Below the pieces are notes generated by a model. It had not been told where the DNA came from and made no database searches. It worked only from the letters and a program-made list of their open reading frames with translations. From contig NZ_CP119108.1 in the NCBI RefSeq assembly GCF_029094505.1, positions 2,542,001 to 2,606,000 of the forward strand: a stretch of 64,000 nt of DNA, written 5' to 3'. This DNA is from Microbacterium horticulturae (GTDB lineage Bacteria; Actinomycetota; Actinomycetes; Actinomycetales; Microbacteriaceae). The number at the start of each line of letters is the position of its first letter. Within the stretch, counting starts at the first letter, position 1. Of this stretch, positions 34,727 through 41,902 are shown in pieces. A program made the translations under genes and the position numbers.

Positions 34727-35358
34727 GCGCGGAAGATGCCATCCGCCGCGAACTGGTCGCCGCAGCGCACTCGGCGTTCGCCCGCGGACTCACGCACGGA
34801 TCGACCGGCAACATCAGCGCCCGCGTCGATGGTGATCGGGTGCTGATGACCCCGACCGGGTCGAGCCTGGGCTCGGTCACCGCCGACTCGCTCTCGGTGC
34901 TCGAGCTGTCGGGTCGGCATCTGGACGGCCCGCCGCCGACGAAGGAGTCATTCCTGCATCTCGCCGTGCTGCGCGCGCGGCCCGACGCCGGCGCGATCGT
35001 GCACACGCACTCCACGCATGCCGCGGCGGTCTCGTGCCTGGCAGACCTGGACCGCGCCGATGTGCTGCCGCCGTACACCGCCTATTACGCGATGCGCGTG
35101 GGCGCCATGCCGCTGATCCCCTACTTCCCGCCCGGCGACCGGGGTCTCGGCGACGCCGCCGAGCACCTCGCCGTCGGCCACCGCGCGCTCTTGCTGGCCA
35201 ACCACGGTCCGATCGTGGCGGCCTCCGACGTCGGCGCGGCCATGGACGCCGCGGAGGAGATCGAAGAGAACGCCCGGCTCTTCTTCCTGCTCACCGGCCG
35301 CCGCACGCGGCCGCTGTCTCCGGAACAGGTACGGGCACTGGCTCCGTCCCGGCGCTGA
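34723..35358 (+). CDS. Class II aldolase/adducin-family protein (OtnC-like)
   Basis: A 211-residue zinc-dependent class II aldolase. It has GSTGNISAR, the metal-binding VHTHSTHAAAVS and the third His region LLANHGPIVA. In four-carbon acid sugar pathways the homologue OtnC decarboxylates 3-oxo-tetronate 4-phosphate to dihydroxyacetone phosphate. Direct overlap with the DUF1537 kinase gene supports that role. Confidence 0.9.
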   Translation: MSAEDAIRRELVAAAHSAFARGLTHGSTGNISARVDGDRVLMTPTGSSLGSVTADSLSVLELSGRHLDGPPPTKESFLHLAVLRARPDAGAIVHTHSTHAAAVSCLADLDRADVLPPYTAYYAMRVGAMPLIPYFPPGDRGLGDAAEHLAVGHRALLLANHGPIVAASDVGAAMDAAEEIEENARLFFLLTGRRTRPLSPEQVRALAPSRR

Positions 35359-35388
35359 GCGGCGCGGCGACGGCGCCCGCGCCGCGGA

Positions 35389-35522
35389 TATACTCGCACT
35401 GTCCGGCCGGGCGGCGCCGCCCCGCGATCTCTCCTGGCCGGTGCTCGAAAAAGGGGCACGAAGCGCGCGACGCAGCGGGCGAGACACATACGGAACCCTC
35501 CGTGTCTCGAAAGGCCTTCGCC
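35389..35522 (+). promoter_or_regulatory. Promoter and structured leader of the TPP-enzyme gene
   Basis: TATACT at 35389-35394 is a good -10 box. The roughly 120-base leader that follows can form a GC-rich hairpin (CCGGCC...GGCCGG from 35402), a short GTGCTC/GGGCAC stem, and an 11-bp stem just before the start (CGAGACA.CGGA with TCCGTGTCTCG). The last stem ends almost at the ribosome site GAAAGG and could regulate translation. I do not recognise a known riboswitch, and the TPP-riboswitch core is absent. Confidence 0.4.
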
Positions 35523-37175
35523 ATGCCCACCGTCTCCGCCCACGTCGCCTCGACCCTCGCGCGCCACATCGACCACGTCTTCGGGGTGATGGGCAACGGC
35601 AACGCCTACTTCCTCGATGCGCTCGAGCGCCAGAGGGCGGCGGCGACCTACACGGCCGTGCGCCACGAGGCCGGTGGCGTCGTCGCCGCCGACGCGCACT
35701 TCCGCGCCTCCGGGCGCATCGCCGCCGCCACCGCGACCTACGGCGCCGGCTTCACCAACACCCTGACCGCGTTGGCCGAAGCGGTGCAGGCGCATGTTCC
35801 GCTCGTGCTCGTCGTCGGCGACGAGCCTACGAGTGGCCCGCGGCCCTGGGACGTCGACCAGATAGCGATGGCCTCGGCGGTCGGCGCCCGTACCTACACG
35901 GTCGGACGGGCGGATGCCGCAGCCACGACCGTCATCGCCATCGAGCACGCCCTCGCCTACCGTGTGCCGACGGTGCTCGCGATCCCCTACGACGTCGCGG
36001 CCCTCGAGGCCGGCCCCGTGCCGGAAGCGCCCGAGCCGGTGCTGCCCGCTCCCCTGCAGCCCTCTCCGTTCGGGGCTGTTGAGATCAGGGCGCTCGCCCA
36101 CGCGCTCGCCGGGGCGACCAAGCCCTTCCTGCTGGCCGGCCGCGGCGCCTGGCTCGCCGGCGCCAGCGAGGCGCTGGGCCGGCTGGCCGCGCGGACCGGC
36201 GCGGTGACGGCATCCACCGCCCTCGGCCGAGGCATCTTCCCCGACGCGCGCTACGACCTCGGGGTCACCGGCGGGTTCGGTGCCGACGGTGCGATGGCGC
36301 TCGTGCGCGAGGCCGACGTCGCCGTCGTGTTCGGCGCCTCGCTCAACCAGTTCACGATGCGCTTCGGCGAGCTGTTCGCCCCCGGTACGCGTGTCGTTCA
36401 GGTCGACACCGCTCCCACCGCCACGCATCCGCACGTGGGCTCGTTCATCCGCGGCGACGCGGCGGTCGTGGCATCCACCCTCGTCCACGAGCTCGACGCG
36501 CTCGACGCCGCCCCCAGCGGATGGCGTGAGCAGATCGACCTCTCCGCGCTCACGGCGCGCGACACCGGCGACGAGCTCGCGCCCGACGGACGCCTCGACC
36601 CACGCGCGGTGGCGCGCCGCATCGGCGCGCTGCTCCCCGAAGATCGCGTGGTCGTCTCTGACGGCGGGCACTTCATCGGCTGGGCGAACATGTACTGGCC
36701 GGTCGCGTCGCCCGACCGCATGATGATGGTGGGCACGGCGTTCCAGTCGATCGGGCTCGGCTTCCCCTCGGTCGCCGGCGCGGTCGCCGCCAAGCCCGAG
36801 GCGACCGTCGTGCTGACCACCGGCGACGGCGGCGGGCTCATGGCGATCGCCGACCTCGAGACCGCCGTGCGCACCGCCGGCGGACGCGGCCTCGCCGTCG
36901 TCTGGAACGACGGCGCCTACGGTGCCGAGGTCAATCTGTACGGACTGAAGGGGCTGGCAACAGCCCCCATGCTGATCCCCGACGTCGACTTCGCGGGGGT
37001 CGCGACGGTACTGGGCGCCGAGGGCGTCGTCGTGCGCTCCCTCGCCGACCTCGACCGGCTGGCCTCGTGGGCGGAGCAGCCGGCCGCCGAGCGCCCGTTC
37101 CTGCTGCTGGACTGCCGTGTCTCGCCGCACGTGATTGCGCCGTACCAGCAGGAGATCATCCGCGTGAACTCCTGA
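35523..37175 (+). CDS. Thiamine-diphosphate-dependent enzyme (acetolactate synthase/decarboxylase family)
   Basis: A 550-residue TPP enzyme with the three usual domains. The N-terminal catalytic Glu is in VRHEAGG (near residue 47), and the central domain runs from about 190 to 330. The C-terminal TPP/Mg site is TTGDGGGLMAI with the Asn in VVWNDGAYG. The family decarboxylates 2-oxo acids or joins them to aldehydes. The sequence does not decide between decarboxylase, carboligase and oxalyl-CoA types. It follows the sugar-acid genes after a 164-bp gap with its own promoter-like sequence. Confidence 0.87.
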   Translation: MPTVSAHVASTLARHIDHVFGVMGNGNAYFLDALERQRAAATYTAVRHEAGGVVAADAHFRASGRIAAATATYGAGFTNTLTALAEAVQAHVPLVLVVGDEPTSGPRPWDVDQIAMASAVGARTYTVGRADAAATTVIAIEHALAYRVPTVLAIPYDVAALEAGPVPEAPEPVLPAPLQPSPFGAVEIRALAHALAGATKPFLLAGRGAWLAGASEALGRLAARTGAVTASTALGRGIFPDARYDLGVTGGFGADGAMALVREADVAVVFGASLNQFTMRFGELFAPGTRVVQVDTAPTATHPHVGSFIRGDAAVVASTLVHELDALDAAPSGWREQIDLSALTARDTGDELAPDGRLDPRAVARRIGALLPEDRVVVSDGGHFIGWANMYWPVASPDRMMMVGTAFQSIGLGFPSVAGAVAAKPEATVVLTTGDGGGLMAIADLETAVRTAGGRGLAVVWNDGAYGAEVNLYGLKGLATAPMLIPDVDFAGVATVLGAEGVVVRSLADLDRLASWAEQPAAERPFLLLDCRVSPHVIAPYQQEIIRVNS

Positions 37176-37236
37176 TCGCGCGCTTCGCTCCCGGCGTGCG
37201 GCGTGCGGCCCGGCCGCGCCCCTGCCCCCGGACTCG

Positions 37237-37296
37237 ATGACTTGCCGCAAATGGCGGGTGCTGCGGCATCCACACCCGCCATTTGCGGCAAGTCAT
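37237..37296. repeat. Perfect 24-bp intergenic hairpin with a GCGGCATCC loop
   Basis: ATGACTTGCCGCAAATGGCG plus GGTG (37237-37260) pairs perfectly with 37273-37296 around a 12-base loop that contains GCGGCATCC, the nonamer overrepresented in the window. It lies between the convergent TPP-enzyme and FAD-hydroxylase genes, outside any coding frame. Confidence 0.9.
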
Positions 37297-37402
37297 TCGA
37301 GAGGGCTGGCCCTCGCGTCGATGCGCTCGCGCGGGGCTCCGAGGCCTCGCGCGGTCTCGGTGAACGCGCGGCGCGAACCGTGGGCGAACAGGCTGCGTCG
37401 GG

Positions 37403-39289
37403 TCAGGATGCCGCGGGCACCATGTTCTGCGCGAAGAAGGCCGCCAGCTCGTCGGTCGCCGCAAGCGGCAGCACCGCGGCGACGTACTGGTCGGGCCGCA
37501 CGACGACCACGACACCGTCCCGCGACAGCCCGCGCCTGGCGAAGATGTCGGTGCCCGAACCCCCGGCGTAGACCTTCTCCCAGTTCATGAGGCCGAGCGT
37601 TCCGCAGCGGGGACGGAAGACCTCGGGCGCAGCGAGCACGTCGATCTCGTCGAACGGCTGCTGGTAGACGACCTTGACGTCGAAGACGGCGTCCGCGTCA
37701 GCCCCGGCCGGGGTGTACCGCACGATCGGCGAGTCGGCCGAGCGCAGCATCCACTCCCCCCAGTCGTTCACCGCAGAGTCCTCGCCCTGACCGGCCGCGT
37801 CGGCGAACACGTAGACGCGCCAGCGTCCGTCGGCGAGGTGATGGTGGCCGACGTGTTCGACGTTGCCGTCCGAGACCCGCACGACTTCGGCCGATGTGAA
37901 GCGCTTGCCGATCGGGTAGCCGACCGCAAGCTCCTGATGCGCGGCATCGCCCGTGATCATCGACGGGGTGTACTGGGTCATGAATCCCGACGGGAACTCG
38001 CTGGTGGCCATGTAGAAGTTGGCGAGCTCCTGCGGGTCGTCGATCTCTTCGGGCTTGCGCGCCATGAGTGACGACCACTGCCGGTCGAAGTCGATGAGCT
38101 GCTGGGCGACCGGCTGACGCTCGGCCGAATAGGTCGACAAGAGCTCCTCGGGGCTGCGGCCGGTGAGCACCGACCCGAGCTTCCAGCCGAGGTTGAAGCC
38201 GTCCTGCATCGAGACGTTCATGCCCTGCCCGGCCTTGGCGGAGTGCGTGTGACACGCGTCGCCCATGAGGAAGACGTGCGGCGCGTGGTCGGCGTCGACG
38301 TCCACGTCGTCGAACTTGTCGGTGACCCGGTGGCCGACCTCGTACACGCTGTACCAGGCGGCCTGCTTCACCTCGATCGTGTACGGGTGCAGGATCTCGT
38401 TCGCCCTCGCCACGATCGTCTCCAGAGGCGTCTTGCGCACCTCGTGATGGTCGTCTTCGGGAACCTCGCCGAGGTCGACGTAGACGCGGCTGAGGTAACC
38501 CCCCTCGCGCGGGATGTGCAGGATGTTGCCGGCCTCGGAGTTGATAGCGCACTTGGTGCGCCAGTCGGGAAAGTCGGTCTCCACTGTCACGTCCATGACG
38601 CCCCACGCGTGCTCCGCGAGCTTGCCGATGTGCTTGCGACCGATCGACTCGCGCACGCGGCTGCGCGCGCCGTCGGCGCCGCCGACGTACTTGGCGCGGA
38701 TCGTCCGCTCCTCGCCCGCGCGCTCTCCGGCGACGTAGCGCACGGTCACCTCGACGGGGTACTCCCCCGTCTCGTGCACGGTCAGACCTGTGAACTCGAT
38801 GCCGTAGTCGGGCGTGATGCGGCCGGGCCCGCGCAGCGCGGCTTCGGCGAAGTAGTCGAGCACGCGTGCCTGGTTGACGATCAGGTGCGGGAACTCGCTG
38901 ATGTCTTTGGCATAGTCGGCCTGGCGGGTGGTGCGGATGATGTTCTCGGGATGCTGCGGGTCGGGCGTCCAGTAGTTCATCCAGGCGATGTTGTAGGCCT
39001 CCGCGATGATGTGCGGACCGAACCCGAACGCCTGGAACGTCTCGACGCTGCGGGGCTGGATGCCGTCGGCCTGGCCGAGTGCGAGGCGCCCGTCGCGCCG
39101 CTCGATCATGCGCGTGACGACCGTCGGGAACTGCGACATCTGCGCGGCCAGCAGCATGCCCGCCGGGCCCGAGCCGACGATGAGCACATCGACCTCGTCG
39201 GGCAGGTCGGTCGGACGGTCGATCCCAGTGCCGGCGGCGGGGAGCACGCGGGGCTCGCCCGAGACGTAACCGTTGTGGTGGAACTGCAT
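37403..39289 (-). CDS. FAD-dependent aromatic hydroxylase (phenol/3-hydroxybenzoate hydroxylase type)
   Basis: A 628-residue group A flavoprotein monooxygenase with the extra C-terminal thioredoxin-like domain seen in phenol hydroxylase and MobA. It has the FAD GxGxxG motif LIVGSGPAGML (near 37), the DG motif GGADGARSRVRE, and the GD motif LMGDACHTHSAKAGQGMN. It inserts one oxygen atom into a phenolic ring with NAD(P)H. Divergent from an iclR gene and near a homoprotocatechuate pathway, it may hydroxylate a hydroxyphenylacetate or hydroxybenzoate (inference). Confidence 0.9.
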   Translation of the reverse strand: MQFHHNGYVSGEPRVLPAAGTGIDRPTDLPDEVDVLIVGSGPAGMLLAAQMSQFPTVVTRMIERRDGRLALGQADGIQPRSVETFQAFGFGPHIIAEAYNIAWMNYWTPDPQHPENIIRTTRQADYAKDISEFPHLIVNQARVLDYFAEAALRGPGRITPDYGIEFTGLTVHETGEYPVEVTVRYVAGERAGEERTIRAKYVGGADGARSRVRESIGRKHIGKLAEHAWGVMDVTVETDFPDWRTKCAINSEAGNILHIPREGGYLSRVYVDLGEVPEDDHHEVRKTPLETIVARANEILHPYTIEVKQAAWYSVYEVGHRVTDKFDDVDVDADHAPHVFLMGDACHTHSAKAGQGMNVSMQDGFNLGWKLGSVLTGRSPEELLSTYSAERQPVAQQLIDFDRQWSSLMARKPEEIDDPQELANFYMATSEFPSGFMTQYTPSMITGDAAHQELAVGYPIGKRFTSAEVVRVSDGNVEHVGHHHLADGRWRVYVFADAAGQGEDSAVNDWGEWMLRSADSPIVRYTPAGADADAVFDVKVVYQQPFDEIDVLAAPEVFRPRCGTLGLMNWEKVYAGGSGTDIFARRGLSRDGVVVVVRPDQYVAAVLPLAATDELAAFFAQNMVPAAS

Positions 39290-39330
39290 GGATTCTCCTC
39301 GGCGTTGAGGGTGTCACTTCTGACATCGGT

Positions 39331-39379
39331 GTTCTATATTGGAACGCGACACTCTACTATTGAACACGATCGTATACGA
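39331..39379. promoter_or_regulatory. Candidate IclR and GntR sites between the hydroxylase and iclR genes
   Basis: GTTC-TATATTG-GAAC (39331-39345) is a symmetric site of IclR type, and a TTGAAC half site follows at 39360-39365. ATCGTATACGA (39369-39379) resembles the GTATAC-centred sites before the homoprotocatechuate operon at 41866. The gap is AT-rich relative to its surroundings. Confidence 0.5.
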
Positions 39380-39416
39380 ATGGCGGGCATCGTTCAAGGC
39401 CCGCGATCGGAGGACC

Positions 39417-40127
39417 ATGCCCGGCACGCCGACGGACACCCCTGCCAGCCAGACGCTGAGCCGCGGCATCCGGATCCTCGAGATCCTCAGCGACGCGGGC
39501 GAGCCCCTCGCGATCGACGAGGTCTCCCGCCGGCTGGACGTGCATCGCTCGGTCGCTTACCGCCTCGTGCGCACCCTCGAGCACCATGGACTCACCTCGC
39601 GCACCGATGCCGGGCGCATCGAACTGGGTGCGCGGCTGGCCGCCTTGGCCGCCGGGGTAGCCCGCGACCTGCAGTCCGAGGCTCTGCCCGAGCTCACGGC
39701 CGTCGCCAACGACGTGGGGCTCACCTGCTTCCTCGTGGTGCTCGACCGTGACGAGTGCGTGACCCTGACCAGCATCGAGCCCCGGCACGCGGGCGCGTCC
39801 GTCGCCCAGCGGCCGGGGTCGCGGCATCCCCTCGGCATCGGCGCACCCGGGCGTGCGGTGCTGAGCCTGCTCCCCCGCGCGCAATGGCCCGACACGATCA
39901 CGCCGCAGATGGAGCGTCAACTGCACGAGGCCGAGGCGGCCGGCTACATGGTCAGCAACGACGAGGTGATCCCGCACCTGCACGCGGTCGCGGTGCCGCT
40001 CCCTCTGCGCGGGCACGCACCCGCGGCGATAGCGGTGGTGTCGCTGGGCGATCAGCGCCGCGCCGCCGCGCTCGCCGCGCGCCTGCAGCAGGCCGCCGAC
40101 GCGATCCGCGACTCGATCGGCGGGTGA
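39417..40127 (+). CDS. IclR-family transcriptional regulator
   Basis: A 236-residue regulator. The N-terminal winged helix covers residues 12-75 (IDEVSRRLDVHRSVAYRLVRTLEHHGL), and the C-terminal effector domain is of the IclR GAF-like type. The ATG at 39417 follows CGGAGG; an upstream TTG start would lie inside the palindrome. IclR proteins commonly control aromatic catabolism (PcaR, MhpR types). It diverges from the FAD hydroxylase gene, its likely target. Confidence 0.88.
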   Translation: MPGTPTDTPASQTLSRGIRILEILSDAGEPLAIDEVSRRLDVHRSVAYRLVRTLEHHGLTSRTDAGRIELGARLAALAAGVARDLQSEALPELTAVANDVGLTCFLVVLDRDECVTLTSIEPRHAGASVAQRPGSRHPLGIGAPGRAVLSLLPRAQWPDTITPQMERQLHEAEAAGYMVSNDEVIPHLHAVAVPLPLRGHAPAAIAVVSLGDQRRAAALAARLQQAADAIRDSIGG

Positions 40128-40175
40128 GGTGCGGGGGCGCGCTCGCCCCGCTCCGCCCGTGAGAGCTCCCTCCCC

Positions 40176-40244
40176 GTGAGAGTGCAGCGGATGGACGAGA
40201 GAGCGGTTGCTTCCCTACTCCTCGTCCACCCGCTGCACTTTCAC
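40176..40244. repeat. Intergenic hairpin, family A copy 2
   Basis: Arms 40176-40199 and 40221-40244 (24 bases, two imperfect pairs, one a G.T) surround a loop carrying GAGCGGTTGCTTCCCTA, nearly the loop of the copy at 7775. It lies between the convergent iclR and MHS symporter genes. CCGTGAGAG is repeated again just upstream at 40158-40165. Confidence 0.88.
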
Positions 40245-40316
40245 CGATCATGGGGTGGCGAAGGGGTGGATGCCGCAGCCCCCGGCCCGGGGCAGCCACC
40301 CCCTTCGCTCCTCGCG

Positions 40317-41741
40317 TCAGACGCGGGTCATGCCGTGGATCTGGCCGCGGGCCTGCTCATCCTCATGCTCGGGATCCAACGGGATTCCCGTGCGGTCACG
40401 CAGCAGCAGCGTGGCGATGAAGGCCAGCACGACGACGCCGGCCAGATACCAGGTGATGCCCATCGTCGAACCGGTCGCCTGGAAGATCGCCTGCGCGATC
40501 AACGGCGAGAACGCCCCGCCGAGCACGGCGCCCAGCGCGTAGGAGATCGAAACTCCCGAGAACCGGATCGAGGCGGGGAACAGCTCCGCGTACAGCGCGG
40601 CTTGCGGGCCGTAGGTGAGGCCGAGCCCGACCGTGAGGATCACCAGCGCCGCCAGCAGCGACCACAGCGTGCCGATGTTGGTCAGCGGGAACAGCAGGAA
40701 CACCCCAATGAACAGCGAGATCCACCCGACGATGTAGGTGTTTCGCCTACCGATCTTGTCGGAGAGCCATCCGCCGAACCAGGTGAACACGAGCCAGGTC
40801 ACGCCCGAGATGGCGACGATCCAGAAGACGGAGCCCGGGTCGAGCTGCAGCGGACCCTTCGGGTCGGTGGCGTAGTGCTGCACATAGCCGCCGGTGGTCA
40901 TGTAGCCGACGGCGTTGTTGCCGGCGAACACGAGCGCCGCGACGACGACGAGCAGCAGGTGGTGACGCACGAGCTTCACGATCGGCATGCGCGTCTCGGC
41001 CTTGCGCTCGGCGATCTCTTCGAACACCGGGCTCTCTTCGACGCGACGCCGCACCCAGTAGCCGACGCCGATCAGCACGATCGACAGCAGGAACGGAATG
41101 CGCCAGCCCCACTGCCCGAACGCGGTGTCGGCGAGCGGGATGTCGGATCCGGCCGGCACCCCCGGGAAGATCGCCTCGACCACGGCAAGCACCATCGACG
41201 CCAGCAGCAGGCCGATCGGCACGCCGATCTGCGGTGAGGCGCCGAACAGACCGCGCTTCTTCTTGGGGGCGTGCTCGACGGCCATGAGGACAGCGCCGCC
41301 CCACTCACCGCCGGCCGAGATGCCCTGGACGACGCGGAGGAAGATCAGCAGAATCGGAGCCCACACCCCGATCACCGCGTGCGTGGGAAGCAGACCGACG
41401 AGGGTCGTGGCTGCGCCCATGAGCAGCAGGGTGATCACGAGCATGGGGCGGCGGCCGATCTTGTCGCCGAAGTGGCCGGCCAGGAACGCACCGAGCGGAC
41501 GGAACAGGAAGCTCACGCCGACACTGAAGAACGACACTATCTGCGCGAATTCCTCCCCCATCGGCTCGAAGAAGAGCGCGGCGAACACGGTGGCGGCCGC
41601 GAACGCGTAGATGAAGAAGTCGTACCACTCGACGGTGGTGCCGATGACGGTGGCGAAGACGACTCTGCGCCGGTCTGCCGGCGACGCGATGGTGCCGGTC
41701 GGGGTCAACCCCTCGGGCTGACCGGGTGCGGGTGCACTCAT
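40317..41741 (-). CDS. MHS-family MFS symporter
   Basis: A 474-residue transporter of the metabolite:H+ symporter family (ProP/ShiA/KgtP type) with 12 membrane segments. It has the diagnostic GTTVEWYDFFIYA, GDKIGRRPML and RVVQGISAGGEWGGA. It imports a carboxylate with protons. Divergent from the homoprotocatechuate operon, it probably brings in hydroxyphenylacetate or a related aromatic acid (inference). Confidence 0.9.
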   Translation of the reverse strand: MSAPAPGQPEGLTPTGTIASPADRRRVVFATVIGTTVEWYDFFIYAFAAATVFAALFFEPMGEEFAQIVSFFSVGVSFLFRPLGAFLAGHFGDKIGRRPMLVITLLLMGAATTLVGLLPTHAVIGVWAPILLIFLRVVQGISAGGEWGGAVLMAVEHAPKKKRGLFGASPQIGVPIGLLLASMVLAVVEAIFPGVPAGSDIPLADTAFGQWGWRIPFLLSIVLIGVGYWVRRRVEESPVFEEIAERKAETRMPIVKLVRHHLLLVVVAALVFAGNNAVGYMTTGGYVQHYATDPKGPLQLDPGSVFWIVAISGVTWLVFTWFGGWLSDKIGRRNTYIVGWISLFIGVFLLFPLTNIGTLWSLLAALVILTVGLGLTYGPQAALYAELFPASIRFSGVSISYALGAVLGGAFSPLIAQAIFQATGSTMGITWYLAGVVVLAFIATLLLRDRTGIPLDPEHEDEQARGQIHGMTRV

Positions 41742-41806
41742 GGGAGACTCCTGTGTCTATTGGGACGACTCTGTCGGGGCGGAAAACATCCGCAGGCTCC
41801 CGATAA

Positions 41807-41881
41807 TATACGATTTGAGATACAACGCAAGGGCGCGATACCTCTTGCCAAGCCGCCCGGGATTGTATACGATTTCAGATA
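41807..41881. promoter_or_regulatory. Repeated GntR-type operator in the divergent promoter
   Basis: TATACGATTTGAGATA (41807-41822) and TATACGATTTCAGATA (41866-41881) differ in one base and are 59 bp apart. The second is part of ATTGTATACGAT, a near-palindrome of the GTATAC type bound by VanR-like FCD regulators. The GntR protein encoded at 43392 is the likely ligand. The pair can control both the symporter and the degradation operon. Confidence 0.7.
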
Positions 41882-41902
41882 TCTCACCAGGCGAGGGAGC
41901 TC

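Noticed and set aside
35389..35522. TPP riboswitch before a TPP enzyme
   Set aside because: The conserved CTGAGA and related blocks are missing, and the gene is catabolic, not for thiamine synthesis or transport.
35121..37250. A 709-codon minus-strand frame over the TPP-enzyme gene
   Set aside because: Antisense shadow; the plus-strand frame has complete TPP-binding motifs.
39339..39416. Longer N-terminus for the IclR protein from a TTG at 39339
   Set aside because: It would run through the palindromic operator, while ATG 39417 has CGGAGG and gives the normal family length.
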